Source of the DNA: Celeribacter marinus
Lineage (GTDB): Bacteria > Pseudomonadota > Alphaproteobacteria > Rhodobacterales > Rhodobacteraceae
DNA: 64,000 nt
Assembly: GCF_001308265.1 (NCBI RefSeq)
Contig: NZ_CP012023.1
Coordinates: forward strand, 1,192,932-1,256,931
Direction of reading: 5' to 3'
Shown here: piece after piece, positions 35,903 to 45,705 of the stretch
Layout of the letters: every line of letters begins with the position of its first letter
How positions within the stretch are numbered: position 1 is the stretch's first letter
The notes under the pieces: generated by a model
The model's database searches: none
Told to the model about the DNA's origin: nothing
The model's input: only the letters and a program-made list of their open reading frames with translations
Made by a program: the position numbers and the translations under genes

Positions 35903-36081
35903 GTCCGAGCCTCCTCAGAGTTGGCCGGTTTATCTTCATTGCGAAAGATGGAGTTGGCGACGTCACGGTGCTCTTTGTTACTGCCCGGGCGGATCGCCCA
36001 GACAATCACACCAAAGAAGAACACAAACATTCCCAACAATACCCAGCTGTCAGCAAACTCGCGCAAGATGTGATAGTTCAT
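35899..36081 (-). CDS. ccoQ: cbb3 oxidase small subunit CcoQ
   Basis: A 60-residue single-helix protein (WVLLGMFVFFFGVIVWAIRPG) that stabilises the oxidase complex. The ATG at 36081 is chosen because AAGGAG lies eight bases upstream; the GTG at 36090 would leave no spacing. Coupled to ccoP. Confidence 0.92.
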   Translation of the reverse strand: MNYHILREFADSWVLLGMFVFFFGVIVWAIRPGSNKEHRDVANSIFRNEDKPANSEEART

Positions 36082-36093
36082 ACCAACCACTCC

Positions 36094-36819
36094 TTAGCGT
36101 GATGCATCGGGGATGAAGGTCGTGAAATCGACCAACGTACCGAGCATCTGTAGGTAAGAAATCAGCGCGTCCATTTCGGTGATGCCGTCTTTGGCATCGA
36201 AATTGCTGACCACTGCACCAGGGTAGCGTTCCACGAGCGCGTCATAGTCGCTATCGGGGTCCGCCTGCGCAAGAAAGTCCTCATCCGCGGCTTCGATCAT
36301 CTCGTCGGAGTACGGAACCCCAACCATGCGGTGCGTCGTCAAGAGGTCCTGAACATAACCAGGCTCAATATAACGATCCGAAAGGAAGCCATATTTGGGC
36401 ATCACCGATTCAGGAACCACAGATTGTGGGTCCGTCATGTGGTCGACATGCCATGCATCAGAGTAGCGGCCACCAACACGCGCGAGATCAGGTCCCGTAC
36501 GTTTTGACCCCCATTGGAACGGGTGGTCATACTTTGACTCCGCTGCCAGTGAATAATGACCATACCGCTCCACTTCGTCGCGCATCGGGCGGATCATCTG
36601 TGAGTGACAGACGTAACAGCCTTCGCGGACGTAGATTTCACGGCCCGTGAGTTCCAGTGGCGAATAGGGACGCATTCCCTCGACATCCTCGATCGTATTT
36701 TCGAGGTAGAAGAGCGGTGCAATCTCTACGATGCCACCAACGGTGACCACCAGCAAAGAGAAGACCAACAATAACGTTGCATTGGTTTCGAGGATCTTGT
36801 GTTTATCAAGAAGTGCCAT
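36094..36819 (-). CDS. ccoO: cbb3 cytochrome c oxidase monoheme subunit CcoO
   Basis: A 241-residue membrane-anchored c-type cytochrome with an N-terminal helix ([22 protein letters not shown]) and one heme site CYVCH near residue 68. It is the central electron carrier of the oxidase. Separated by 14 bases from ccoN. Confidence 0.95.
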   Translation of the reverse strand: MALLDKHKILETNATLLLVFSLLVVTVGGIVEIAPLFYLENTIEDVEGMRPYSPLELTGREIYVREGCYVCHSQMIRPMRDEVERYGHYSLAAESKYDHPFQWGSKRTGPDLARVGGRYSDAWHVDHMTDPQSVVPESVMPKYGFLSDRYIEPGYVQDLLTTHRMVGVPYSDEMIEAADEDFLAQADPDSDYDALVERYPGAVVSNFDAKDGITEMDALISYLQMLGTLVDFTTFIPDASR

Positions 36820-36833
36820 TTGCCAAGTCTCCC

Positions 36834-38429
36834 TTATTCTGCTGGAGCCATGGCCGCATCGTCAGCCACAGCTGGCGAACGACGAACGGTCATGATGAGG
36901 TTGTAGCACATGATGAGTGCACCAGTGAGATAGAGAACCCCACCCATGGCACGAACCACATACATTGGATGCTTCGCGGAAACGGTGTCGGCGAATGCGT
37001 TGACAAGGAAGCCTTGGCTGTCGACTTCGCGCCACATCAGGCCTTCCATAATACCCGTCACCCACATGGACGCCGCGTAGAGAACGATGCCGATGGTTGC
37101 GAGCCAGAAGTGCCAAGATACGAGACCCAACGAATACAGGCGCTCACGGTTCCAAAGTTTTGGAACAAGGAAGTACAGAGCACCAAAGGTGATCATACCG
37201 TTCCAACCAAGGGCGCCGGAGTGCACGTGACCAATGGTCCAGTCGGTGTAGTGCGACAAGGAGTTCACGGCGCGGATCGACATCATCGGACCTTCAAAGG
37301 TCGACATGCCGTAGAACCCGATCGAAATCACCATCATGCGGATAATCGGGTCGGTACGCAGTTTGTCCCATGCGCCCGAAAGCGTCATCAAACCGTTGAT
37401 CATACCGCCCCATGAGGGCATCCAGAGCACGATCGAGAACACCATACCGAGCGTCGAGGCCCAGTCAGGCAAAGCTGTGTAGTGCAGGTGGTGTGGACCG
37501 GCCCAGATGTACAAAAAGATCAAAGCCCAGAAGTGGATGATCGACAGTTTGTACGAGAACACCGGACGACCGGCCTGCTTTGGCACAAAGTAATACATCA
37601 TGCCAAGGAAGCCCGCAGTGAGGAAGAAGCCCACGGCGTTGTGGCCGTACCACCACTGCGTCATCGCGTCTTGAACACCCGACATCACCATCACAGAACG
37701 CGAGCCGAGGAACGACACGGGAATAACGAGGTTGTTGACGATGTGCAGCATCGCGATGGTCACGATAAAGGACAGGTAGAACCAGTTGGCCACGTAGATG
37801 TGCTTTTCCTTACGGGTCATCAGCGTCCCGAGGAAAACAAGCAGATAGGCAACCCAAACAATGGTTAGCCACAGATCGATGTACCACTCTGGCTCAGCAT
37901 ACTCTTTGGACTGGGTGACACCCATGACGTAGCCCGTTGCCGCAAGAACGATAAAGAGGTTGTACCCCCAAAACACGAACCACGCGAGATTGCCGCCCCA
38001 CAGACGCACAGCAGACGTTCGCTGTACAACGTAGAAGGATGTCGCAATCAATGCGTTCCCACCGAAGGCGAAGATCACAGCCGAGGTGTGCAACGGACGC
38101 AGGCGCCCAAAGTTACCGTAGCCTTGCAAAAAATCAAAATTGAGCGCCGGAAAGGCGAGCTGGAATGCGATGAACGTTCCCACAAGGAAACCCACAACGC
38201 CCCAGAAAGCGGTAATGACCACACCGTAACGCACAACACCGTCAAGATAGCCGGTTGCGGCTGGCTTAACGTCTCCTGTGGTACGTAGGGTGTAGATAAA
38301 AGTTACGGCCGCGGCGGCCATAAAAATAAGCGCGTGCACTTGATATGCAAAATCGCGCCCGTAGTTCGCGGCAAGCCCAGCGAGAACCACAAAGATTCCC
38401 AGAGCTGCCAGCTTAGTATAATTCCACAT
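36834..38429 (-). CDS. ccoN: cbb3 cytochrome c oxidase catalytic subunit CcoN
   Basis: A 531-residue heme-copper oxidase subunit I. Conserved His ligands are seen in RPLHTSAV (low-spin heme), WYGHNAV (copper and crosslinked Tyr), [12 protein letters not shown] and [15 protein letters not shown]. High-affinity terminal oxidase for low oxygen. The ATG at 38429 has AAGGGA upstream; a longer frame to 38549 runs through the FNR box and is rejected. First gene of ccoNOQP. Confidence 0.95.
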   Translation of the reverse strand: MWNYTKLAALGIFVVLAGLAANYGRDFAYQVHALIFMAAAAVTFIYTLRTTGDVKPAATGYLDGVVRYGVVITAFWGVVGFLVGTFIAFQLAFPALNFDFLQGYGNFGRLRPLHTSAVIFAFGGNALIATSFYVVQRTSAVRLWGGNLAWFVFWGYNLFIVLAATGYVMGVTQSKEYAEPEWYIDLWLTIVWVAYLLVFLGTLMTRKEKHIYVANWFYLSFIVTIAMLHIVNNLVIPVSFLGSRSVMVMSGVQDAMTQWWYGHNAVGFFLTAGFLGMMYYFVPKQAGRPVFSYKLSIIHFWALIFLYIWAGPHHLHYTALPDWASTLGMVFSIVLWMPSWGGMINGLMTLSGAWDKLRTDPIIRMMVISIGFYGMSTFEGPMMSIRAVNSLSHYTDWTIGHVHSGALGWNGMITFGALYFLVPKLWNRERLYSLGLVSWHFWLATIGIVLYAASMWVTGIMEGLMWREVDSQGFLVNAFADTVSAKHPMYVVRAMGGVLYLTGALIMCYNLIMTVRRSPAVADDAAMAPAE

Positions 38430-38535
38430 GTTGCGTCCCTTCGTTCGGTGCCTCTTTTGTCGAGGCATAGTCTCAATCCTGCTCGGACACAGGTATCGAC
38501 AGTGTGGGGTTTGAACGAAATCCCCGTCATCAACC

Positions 38536-38549
38536 TTGATCTGAGTCAA
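38536..38549. promoter_or_regulatory. FNR box of ccoNOQP
   Basis: TTGATCTGAGTCAA, one mismatch from the perfect dyad, 107 bases upstream of the ccoN ATG, consistent with FnrL activation under low oxygen. The identical 14 bases recur at 40494-40507. It lies in the 373-base interval between ccoN and the stress protein, which also holds a second FNR box and no other gene. Confidence 0.88.
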
Positions 38550-38727
38550 AATTGTCGAACTTAAACGATAGCTAAATCGACTGGCCGATTGCCCGCTCCG
38601 ATCGCATCACGCACCAGTTGAGATAAGGAAATCATCCCTTGTGCGCTAAAATACCTAACAAAAACAGATCTCTAAATTCTGAATTTGGAAAAGGGCCGCG
38701 CTTCTTCGGCCCGACAAATCCACAGTG

Positions 38728-38741
38728 TTGATCCTGATCAA
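38728..38741. promoter_or_regulatory. FNR box of the universal stress protein gene
   Basis: TTGATCCTGATCAA, a perfect FNR dyad, 62 bases upstream of the ATG at 38803, consistent with a class II FnrL-activated promoter. Confidence 0.88.
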
Positions 38742-38802
38742 TGCGGCCGCGAAAATTCAGGCCCACACTTCATTGACAAAGAAACAAAATCGGGAGGCAT
38801 CA

Positions 38803-39642
38803 ATGCCCTTCAAGACAGTAACAACAGTGGTATGCTCGATGGACGCGGACAGCCATGCGCTTGATGCTGCTATTGCCCTGACACGCCGCGAAGATGCCCA
38901 TCTCGAGGTCATCTGCCTCGGCTTGGATCGCACGCAACCTGGATTCTACTATGCGGGAACGAATGCGTTGGTCCTGCAAGATAATCTGCAACAGGCACAA
39001 GCAGACAGCAAAGCCGTAGATGATGCAGTTATCAAGAGATTAACGGCCGAAGACATCCCATGGTCCACCAACCCGATCACGGCGCAAATGGCCGGTCTCA
39101 CACCACAGCTTGCGCATTATTTGCGGTTCTCGGATGTCGTTGTACTTCCGCGCCCTTACGGCGCGGGTCGCGGCCATGAGCACGAGGAAATATTGGAAGC
39201 CGCGCTATTCTCCGGCCATGTACCCGTGCTCGTCATTCCGGATAACGCCACCTTACCGGACACAATAAAACGTGTCGTTGTGGCGTGGAACGAAAGCGCA
39301 GAGGCGCTTGGTACGATCCGCGCAGCTCTACCGATTTTGCAAAAGGCAGATCTGGTCGACATCACCATAATAGACCCGCCACAACACGGACCAGATCGTT
39401 CCGATCCTGGCGGATCATTGTGTCAGATGCTCGTTCGCCAAGGTGTGCGCGCAGAAGTGTCGGTTCTCGCCAAGACAATGCCACGCGTGGCAGATGTTCT
39501 CACGCGCCACATCAGCGACAAAGACGCTGACATCATTGTAATGGGTGCGTACGGCCACTCTCGGTTCCGCGAGTCGATCCTTGGCGGAGCCACACGCAAC
39601 ATGCTTGAAACCGTCGAAGTGCCGGTTCTCATGTCGCACTAA
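38803..39642 (+). CDS. Tandem universal stress protein
   Basis: A 279-residue cytoplasmic protein of two UspA-like halves. The second half ends in MGAYGHSRFRESILGGATRNML, the ATP-binding G-x2-G-x9-G region. The ATG at 38803 has GGGAGG five bases upstream; the longer frame overlaps the FNR box. Usp genes near fnr/cco loci are usually induced by low oxygen and support survival. Followed by an intrinsic terminator. Confidence 0.9.
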   Translation: MPFKTVTTVVCSMDADSHALDAAIALTRREDAHLEVICLGLDRTQPGFYYAGTNALVLQDNLQQAQADSKAVDDAVIKRLTAEDIPWSTNPITAQMAGLTPQLAHYLRFSDVVVLPRPYGAGRGHEHEEILEAALFSGHVPVLVIPDNATLPDTIKRVVVAWNESAEALGTIRAALPILQKADLVDITIIDPPQHGPDRSDPGGSLCQMLVRQGVRAEVSVLAKTMPRVADVLTRHISDKDADIIVMGAYGHSRFRESILGGATRNMLETVEVPVLMSH

Positions 39643-39661
39643 CAGCGGCCTCAAAACGACG

Positions 39662-39691
39662 AAAGCGCACCAATACTTTGGTGCGCTTTTT
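39662..39691. terminator. Bidirectional terminator between usp and fnrL
   Basis: AAAGCGCACCAA and TTGGTGCGCTTT form a perfect 12-base stem with a four-base loop, followed by T residues on the plus strand. The outer A-T pairs let it work for the convergent fnrL gene as well. Confidence 0.85.
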
Positions 39692-39719
39692 CATGATATA
39701 AGCCACAATTGAAACCGCG

Positions 39720-40460
39720 CTACGCCATCATGCCGCCATCGGCATCATCGCCTGTTTCCATCTGAAGTCTGTCAAAATCAGGGATCAAAACGCGGCGTTT
39801 ACCTTCGAGTATAATGATGCCTTCACGCTTGAGCGCTGAAACTTGACGCGACACAGTTTCCAACGTCAAACCCAAATAATCAGCCATCGCTTCACGCGTT
39901 AAAGGCAGCTCAAACACCATACCATCCTCGGTCTTTTTCAACGCCAAAGATGTCTCGCGCCGTGCAAGAATGGCCAAGAGCGACGCAATCTTTTCGCGTG
40001 CGGTTTTGCGGCCTAAAATTAGCATCCATTCACGCGCCGCATCCAATTCGTCGAGCGTCATCTCCAAGAGCCGCTGACCAATATGAGGTGTGCCCATCAT
40101 CATTTTCTCAAATGGTTTTCGGCGAAAACAACACAGGGTCAGGTTTGATACCGCAACCACATCATAGGGGGCAGCATCACGGCCAGGGCGCCCCAAAAAG
40201 TCAGAGGGCAGCAATAGCCCGACCATCTGCGTGCGCCCATCTTCCATTGCCTGCGACAACGATGCAACGCCAGTGACGACTGAGGCCACAAAGTCCATGC
40301 GATCACCCGACCAAACGATCGGCTGACCGGCCTCGTAAGAGCGATAATACTTGATGTCATCTAGCACTGCGAGCTCGTCCGCCTCGCACCGCGCGCAAAC
40401 CGCACGATGCCTAATCGGGCACGTCCCACAGTCTTTGTGGTCGAAAACAACTTTATTCAT
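39720..40460 (-). CDS. fnrL: Oxygen-responsive Crp/Fnr regulator FnrL
   Basis: A 246-residue Fnr-type regulator. N-terminal cysteines (C11, C14, C22, C25) and C111/C112 supply the [4Fe-4S] ligands, so it senses oxygen directly. The C-terminal helix-turn-helix (LTREAMADYLGLTLETVSRQVSALKREGII) has the E-x2-SR recognition pattern for TTGAT-N4-ATCAA. It is divergent from hemN with an FNR box between, and four such boxes occur in the window, defining a local regulon. Confidence 0.94.
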   Translation of the reverse strand: MNKVVFDHKDCGTCPIRHRAVCARCEADELAVLDDIKYYRSYEAGQPIVWSGDRMDFVASVVTGVASLSQAMEDGRTQMVGLLLPSDFLGRPGRDAAPYDVVAVSNLTLCCFRRKPFEKMMMGTPHIGQRLLEMTLDELDAAREWMLILGRKTAREKIASLLAILARRETSLALKKTEDGMVFELPLTREAMADYLGLTLETVSRQVSALKREGIIILEGKRRVLIPDFDRLQMETGDDADGGMMA

Positions 40461-40493
40461 AACATGTGCGCTCGTAATTCGAGTTTTTGTTTC

Positions 40494-40507
40494 TTGATCT
40501 GAGTCAA
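40494..40507. promoter_or_regulatory. FNR box between fnrL and hemN
   Basis: TTGATCTGAGTCAA, 34 bases from the fnrL ATG and 37 from the hemN ATG. The short distance on both sides is unusual for class II activation (see findings) and could also allow repression. Confidence 0.85.
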
Positions 40508-40543
40508 GGGAGCCAGACCAAACATGATTTAGAGCCTACGCTT

Positions 40544-41899
40544 ATGAACACGCATATTCAACTCCGCAATCTGGGCCTCTTTGACGCTCGTGTGCCACGC
40601 TACACGAGTTATCCAACCGCGCCCCACTTTAACACCAACGTGGGAACTCCCGATGTTACATCGTGGTTGTCTGCGCTCGATCCGGCGCAACCCGCTTCGC
40701 TTTATGTTCATGTGCCCTTTTGTCGGCGGCTGTGTTGGTTTTGCGCGTGTCGCACACAAGGCACCTCATCGGCTGGTCCCGTAGCGGCCTATGTTGAGAC
40801 CCTAAAAGCCGAACTAAAACTGGTAAAAGAGCATTTACCAGAGGGACTTACACTTGGTCACCTTCATTGGGGGGGCGGAACACCTACCCTCCTTGAGCCG
40901 GACATGATTACCGATTTGGCCGGTGCAATTGCGGATGTTGCACCCTTTGCCAGCAACTATGAATTTTCGGTCGAGATTGATCCCAATGAGATCGACGATG
41001 CCCGCCTAGATGCTCTTGCTGCCGCCGGAATGAACCGCGCGTCGATAGGTGTTCAGGACTTCGACCCCGTAATCCAAGAGACAATAGGTCGCATCCAGTC
41101 CTACGAGATTACAAAAGCCGCGGTGGACGGTTTACGCGCGCGCGGCATTCGCTCCCTTAATGCCGACATTTTGTATGGCCTCCCAGGTCAGTCGCGGGAA
41201 AAGATTGCGCAAAGCGTACACAAGCTTTTGTCTCTATCCCCCGACCGCGTGGCGCTATTCGGCTATGCACACGTGCCGTGGATTGCACGCCGCCAAACCA
41301 TGATCCCGACAGATCAGCTTCCAACGCCCGAAGAGCGCCTTGAGCTATTCAACACTGCGCGTGATCTTTTCGTTTGGGACAACTACACCGAAATCGGAAT
41401 TGATCACTTCGCGCGCAAGGGCGATGGCCTTGAGGTCGCGTTACGCACCGGTAAATTGCGCCGGAACTTTCAAGGCTACACAGACGACAAATGCTCCGCC
41501 ATGATCGGCGTTGGCGCGTCATCGATTGCAAAGTATCCGCAAGGCTACGCGCAAAACGCGCCCGCCACCTCAAAGTACCAAGAGGCCGTTCGCGCTGGTC
41601 GCCTCCCCATCACCAAGGGGCACGCATTTACCCCCGAAGATCATTTGCGAGGCCGCATTATTGAGGCCCTCATGAGCGAATTCCGTGTTGAACGCAGCGA
41701 CCTCGTTGCACGTTTTGATCTGGGCCAAGCGGCCTTTGATGACTTTGGCAAAAGTGTCAGTGACGCGTTCCCCGCAATGCTTTCTGTTTCGTCTGACGAG
41801 ATCGCTATTCTGGACCACGCCAAACCACTCACCCGCATGATTGCACGCCATTTCGACGCCTATGACATGGCACAGGCACAACATTCCTCAGCCGTTTAA
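40544..41899 (+). CDS. hemN: Oxygen-independent coproporphyrinogen III oxidase HemN
   Basis: A 451-residue radical SAM enzyme converting coproporphyrinogen III to protoporphyrinogen IX without oxygen. The cluster motif CRRLCWFCAC (C-x3-C-x2-C, about residues 63-70) and the RYTSYPTAPHF N-terminus are diagnostic. The ATG at 40544 aligns with the family; no Shine-Dalgarno sequence is visible. FnrL control is expected. It is followed by an intrinsic terminator. Confidence 0.94.
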   Translation: MNTHIQLRNLGLFDARVPRYTSYPTAPHFNTNVGTPDVTSWLSALDPAQPASLYVHVPFCRRLCWFCACRTQGTSSAGPVAAYVETLKAELKLVKEHLPEGLTLGHLHWGGGTPTLLEPDMITDLAGAIADVAPFASNYEFSVEIDPNEIDDARLDALAAAGMNRASIGVQDFDPVIQETIGRIQSYEITKAAVDGLRARGIRSLNADILYGLPGQSREKIAQSVHKLLSLSPDRVALFGYAHVPWIARRQTMIPTDQLPTPEERLELFNTARDLFVWDNYTEIGIDHFARKGDGLEVALRTGKLRRNFQGYTDDKCSAMIGVGASSIAKYPQGYAQNAPATSKYQEAVRAGRLPITKGHAFTPEDHLRGRIIEALMSEFRVERSDLVARFDLGQAAFDDFGKSVSDAFPAMLSVSSDEIAILDHAKPLTRMIARHFDAYDMAQAQHSSAV

Positions 41900-41937
41900 G
41901 GGCCTCTTGCGCGACACTTAAGACTGACTGTCATGAC

Positions 41938-41976
41938 CCGCCCTCGGCACATATGTCGAGGGCGGTTTTCATTTTT
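41938..41976 (+). terminator. Terminator of hemN
   Basis: CCGCCCTCG and CGAGGGCGG with a ten-base loop, then TTTTCATTTTT. It lies after hemN and inside the longer frame of the next gene, which shows that gene starts later. Confidence 0.88.
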
Positions 41977-42043
41977 GAACCTTGTCTCCGGCGGTAATTT
42001 CCGTGAACTGTGGTCACATCACTCATTGCCGGACCATAAGGAT

Positions 42044-43450
42044 ATGACTTTGGATTTTCTCGACCGCCTGCGCGCCATCACCCCTTACGTTCTCACCGGC
42101 ACCGATACCGCGTCCTATGCACGCGATTGGATCGGAAAGTATGAGGCTGAACCCATTGCCGTGGTTCGCCCTGCAACAACGGCTGAGGTGTCCGATATCC
42201 TCGCCCTGTGCAATGACACGTCCACGGTGGTTGTCCCTATGGGTGGAAATACGGGTTTGACGGGGGCCACATTGGCCAAAGGCGCGATCATTTTGTCTCT
42301 TGAGCGGATGAACACGATCCGCGATGTGCGTAAAGAGGCTAAAATTGCGATTGTCGAGGCGGGTGTGATTTTACAAGACCTCCACGACCACCTCGACGGA
42401 TCAGGACTAAAATATCCAATGACATTCGGTGCAAAAGGATCCTGCCGTATCGGTGGAACCCTTGGCACCAATGCGGGTGGATCCAACGTTTTGCGTTACG
42501 GCAATACCCGCGATTTGTGCCTTGGGATCGAGGTCGTCTTGGCCGATGGGCGCATACTTGATCTGATGAGCGAGCTGCACAAGGACAACTCGGGCTACGA
42601 TCTACGCGATTTGATTATTGGTTCCGAAGGGACGCTTGGCGTGATTACAGCCGCTGTTCTCAAACTGGCCCCTGCCCCAAAGGCCCACGCCACCGCAATG
42701 GTCACCGTCCCCGATCTATCCGGCGCGCTGCAGCTTTTGAATGCATTGCAAGAACGCACGGGCGGCATGGTCGAGGCTTTTGAATACATGCCGCGCAACT
42801 ACATGCATCGCCTCAAAGCCTATCGTCCCGACCTCGTGCCTCCGCTCGGCTATGACGCCGAACACACGATTTTTCTGGAGATCGCCTCAACGATTCCGCG
42901 CGACTGCGCCGAGGACGACACGGGCGAAATCCCCCTGACCACCCACCTTGAAGACGCTTTAGGGACAATGTTCGAAGCCGGTCTGGTGCTAGACGCCGCA
43001 CTTGCGGGGTCAGAAGCACAGCGCCGCACGATGTGGGAAATGCGCGAAGCGGCGGCGGAGGTGTCGACCAACACCAAGCCGCTAGTGATCAATGATCTGT
43101 GCCTCCCCGTCGATCAGGTTGCGGCATTTTGCGACGAGGCTATTGCACGCATTCGCCGCCTTGATGCGGGCGCGGTCGATTGCACAGTCGCGCACTTGGG
43201 CGATGGCAACGTTCATTACACGGTATATCCATCAAAAGACAATGGTGAGCTATCCGATAAGATCATGGAAACCGTCGAAGACATTGTGCAAGAGATGCAT
43301 GGATCGTTTTCTGCGGAACACGGGATCGGGATATCCAAGCTGTCCTCTATGCGGCGCCGAAAATCGCCTGTCGCACTTGATGTGATGCGCGCTATTAAGG
43401 CGTCAATGGACCCCAACGGCATCCTGAACCCCGGTAAAGTCCTACCGTGA
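42044..43450 (+). CDS. FAD-linked oxidase (GlcD/D-2-hydroxyacid dehydrogenase type)
   Basis: A 468-residue flavoprotein: FAD-binding type 4 N-terminal domain (PMGGNTGLTGATLA, GTLGTNAGGSNVLRYGNTRD, SEGTLGVITAAVLKL) and a C-terminal substrate domain with the HLGDGNVHY and EHGIGISK metal-site motifs. It probably oxidises a D-2-hydroxyacid such as D-lactate, glycolate or D-2-hydroxyglutarate; the exact substrate is not visible. The start at 42044 lies after the hemN terminator. Confidence 0.9.
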   Translation: MTLDFLDRLRAITPYVLTGTDTASYARDWIGKYEAEPIAVVRPATTAEVSDILALCNDTSTVVVPMGGNTGLTGATLAKGAIILSLERMNTIRDVRKEAKIAIVEAGVILQDLHDHLDGSGLKYPMTFGAKGSCRIGGTLGTNAGGSNVLRYGNTRDLCLGIEVVLADGRILDLMSELHKDNSGYDLRDLIIGSEGTLGVITAAVLKLAPAPKAHATAMVTVPDLSGALQLLNALQERTGGMVEAFEYMPRNYMHRLKAYRPDLVPPLGYDAEHTIFLEIASTIPRDCAEDDTGEIPLTTHLEDALGTMFEAGLVLDAALAGSEAQRRTMWEMREAAAEVSTNTKPLVINDLCLPVDQVAAFCDEAIARIRRLDAGAVDCTVAHLGDGNVHYTVYPSKDNGELSDKIMETVEDIVQEMHGSFSAEHGIGISKLSSMRRRKSPVALDVMRAIKASMDPNGILNPGKVLP

Positions 43451-44646
43451 TTGATGCGATCGCCATCATCGTCGCGAGCAAACGATTGCGCGCGAGTGCC
43501 TTGGCTGTCGTCTGTATAGGTGCGCTCGCCGCCGCCCTCGCCCCCTACCAAGGGTTGATCGCAATTAAGTTGTTTGGTTTCACAGATGCACAGTTCGCCG
43601 CGATCATGGTGATCGGGGCGGCCGCCTCGGTCGTCTCATCGCTGTACACCGGCATCATCACCGATCAATGGGCCTCTCGTCGCACCACCGCGTTAATCTG
43701 TGCGGGGACCACCGTGGTGGGTGTGGGTAGTGTATATCTGACCCGCTCTCCCATCGCTTACCTGATTGCCGCAACAGTCATGATCCCCATCGGCTTTGCT
43801 CTCATGGGGCAAATGTTCGCCATTGCCCGCCTCGCCGTGATAGAGCGCGCACCCGCACAACGCGACGGCGTCATGTCCCTCATCCGCGCGGGCTTTGCCC
43901 TACCCTTTGTCATTGTCTTACCGCTACTGTCGCTCGCCATTGGTCAGGGAATGGGTCTTATTCATCTTTATGGTGTTGTCACGCTGGCCGCGTCAGGGTG
44001 TTTGATCGTGCTCTTCACACTGCTGCCAAGGGACGGATTGGAAGGCGGCGAAGAGACAAAATCAGGCCTGTCGTTTACGCAATCCTTTGCCGAACTCGCA
44101 CACCCACGCGTCCTCTCGCGTCTATTGTTGATTGCAACGCTTGTCGCCGCCAACACGATCTACATGCAAACAATGGGCCTTATTTTCGAGGCGTCTCACC
44201 CCGCTGGAACCGCCCGCACCGCGCAATTGGCGGCGTTAATTGCGGGGCTTGAAATTCCCTTTATGATGCTGATCCCATGGTATACCGCTCGCGCCACGAA
44301 AAGCACGATCCTGCTCGGGTCCGCTTTTGTATATGCGCTATTTTTACTGCTCTTCCCGCATGTAGCGGGGGGAGATGCGGTGTGGATATTGGCTATTCCT
44401 GCCGCAATGGGGGCAGCCGTCCTTTTGACTCTACCAATTGCGTACTTTCAGGATCTACTCGCCGCGCGCCCGGGGGCCAGCTCGTCACTACAATCAGTCA
44501 ATCAGGTGACAAGCCAGTTGATCGCAGGGGGCATCTTTTGGATCGGAACGTCATTTGCCTCTTATGGCCTCGTCATGACCATAGGCGCACTCACAGCGAT
44601 TGGCGCGGGTATAGCGTTGCGCGTAGCGGACCACCAAACGCCCTAG
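43447..44646 (+). CDS. MFS transporter
   Basis: A 399-residue major facilitator protein with about 12 hydrophobic helices, resembling the SetA-like sugar-efflux branch. The GTG start overlaps the stop of the oxidase gene by four bases (GTGA), so the two are translationally coupled, which hints that the carrier moves the substrate or product of the oxidase; this is inference. Its stop is three bases from the stop of convergent hemC. Confidence 0.82.
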   Translation: MIDAIAIIVASKRLRASALAVVCIGALAAALAPYQGLIAIKLFGFTDAQFAAIMVIGAAASVVSSLYTGIITDQWASRRTTALICAGTTVVGVGSVYLTRSPIAYLIAATVMIPIGFALMGQMFAIARLAVIERAPAQRDGVMSLIRAGFALPFVIVLPLLSLAIGQGMGLIHLYGVVTLAASGCLIVLFTLLPRDGLEGGEETKSGLSFTQSFAELAHPRVLSRLLLIATLVAANTIYMQTMGLIFEASHPAGTARTAQLAALIAGLEIPFMMLIPWYTARATKSTILLGSAFVYALFLLLFPHVAGGDAVWILAIPAAMGAAVLLTLPIAYFQDLLAARPGASSSLQSVNQVTSQLIAGGIFWIGTSFASYGLVMTIGALTAIGAGIALRVADHQTP

Positions 44647-44649
44647 ACG

Positions 44650-45594
44650 TTATTTCCAGTCGAAAAAGCCGTCACCGGCCCGCGCCAACAAACGTGCCGC
44701 AAGATCACGACCCAATTGTGCGCCATCTTCAACCGCGCCTGAAATCTCATCGAACAAGGCCTCGGATCCGTCCGTGCGCAAGATCTCCCCGCGCAGTCGC
44801 AGCGTGCCACCATCGAGGGTCGCCAAACCCGCAATTGGGGTCTCGCACGAGCCATCAAGCGCGGCCAGAAAAGCTCGTTCAGCGGCCAGACGCTGACCCG
44901 TTTCACGGTGGTGTAGCGCCTCCAAGAGCGCACCGGAGCGATGATCATCACAGCGCCGTTCGATGCCAATCGCACCTTGCGCAACTGCTGGGAGCATATC
45001 ATCAACCGAAATTTCGGTGCGTGGCACATCGGTGGCATTCAAACGGTTCAAACCAGCCATCGCAAGAAAGGTCGCCGCCGCAACACCATCGTTCAACTTT
45101 TTCAAACGGGTCTGAACATTGCCGCGAAACTCCACAACCGTCAGATCGGGACGCTTATACAAGAGTTGCGATTTGCGGCGCAGGGACGACGTCCCCACCA
45201 CAGAGCCGCTTGGCAAGTCGGCCAGCGTACCGCCATCCAAATGGATAAACGCATCGCACGGGTTTTCGCGCGGCAGGTAGCAATCCAACATCAACCCCTC
45301 GGGCTGATCCACGGGCATGTCTTTCATCGAATGCACCGCGATGTCGATGGAGCCATCTAGCAACTGATCCTCGATCTCTCGAGTAAACAGCCCCTTGCCG
45401 CCAATTTCTTTTAACGCGCGGTCCAACACGCGGTCGCCTTGGGTCGAGATCACAACAATCTCGAAGGCCTCGGCAGGCAGATCAAAATGAGCCATGATAC
45501 GGGTACGCGTCTCATGCGCTTGCGCGAGGGCAAGCGGCGAGCCACGAGTGCCGATCTTGAACGTTTGGGCGGGGGTCGGGAGCGTAAATGTCAT
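44650..45594 (-). CDS. hemC: Hydroxymethylbilane synthase HemC
   Basis: A 314-residue enzyme that joins four porphobilinogen units. Motifs IGTRGSPLALAQA, SMKDMPVDQP and RGNVQTRLKKL are present, and the dipyrromethane-binding Cys lies in LDGSCETPIAG. The start at 45594 matches family N-termini; an upstream TTG frame to 45630 is not used. Divergent from hemE. Confidence 0.95.
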   Translation of the reverse strand: MTFTLPTPAQTFKIGTRGSPLALAQAHETRTRIMAHFDLPAEAFEIVVISTQGDRVLDRALKEIGGKGLFTREIEDQLLDGSIDIAVHSMKDMPVDQPEGLMLDCYLPRENPCDAFIHLDGGTLADLPSGSVVGTSSLRRKSQLLYKRPDLTVVEFRGNVQTRLKKLNDGVAAATFLAMAGLNRLNATDVPRTEISVDDMLPAVAQGAIGIERRCDDHRSGALLEALHHRETGQRLAAERAFLAALDGSCETPIAGLATLDGGTLRLRGEILRTDGSEALFDEISGAVEDGAQLGRDLAARLLARAGDGFFDWK

Positions 45595-45705
45595 GCGCAC
45601 ACGCTTACCCGCGACAGATGCGCCTGACAAGTGATCCCTGACCTATCCGACCTTGACAAAAGCACGCAGGAAAGGGACCAACAGCGAAACGATTGGGAGA
45701 ACGAC

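Noticed and set aside
44277..45248. A 323-codon plus-strand frame over the end of the MFS gene and hemC
   Set aside because: Crosses the convergent stop codons of two real genes; strongly Arg/Pro/His-rich and without family features.
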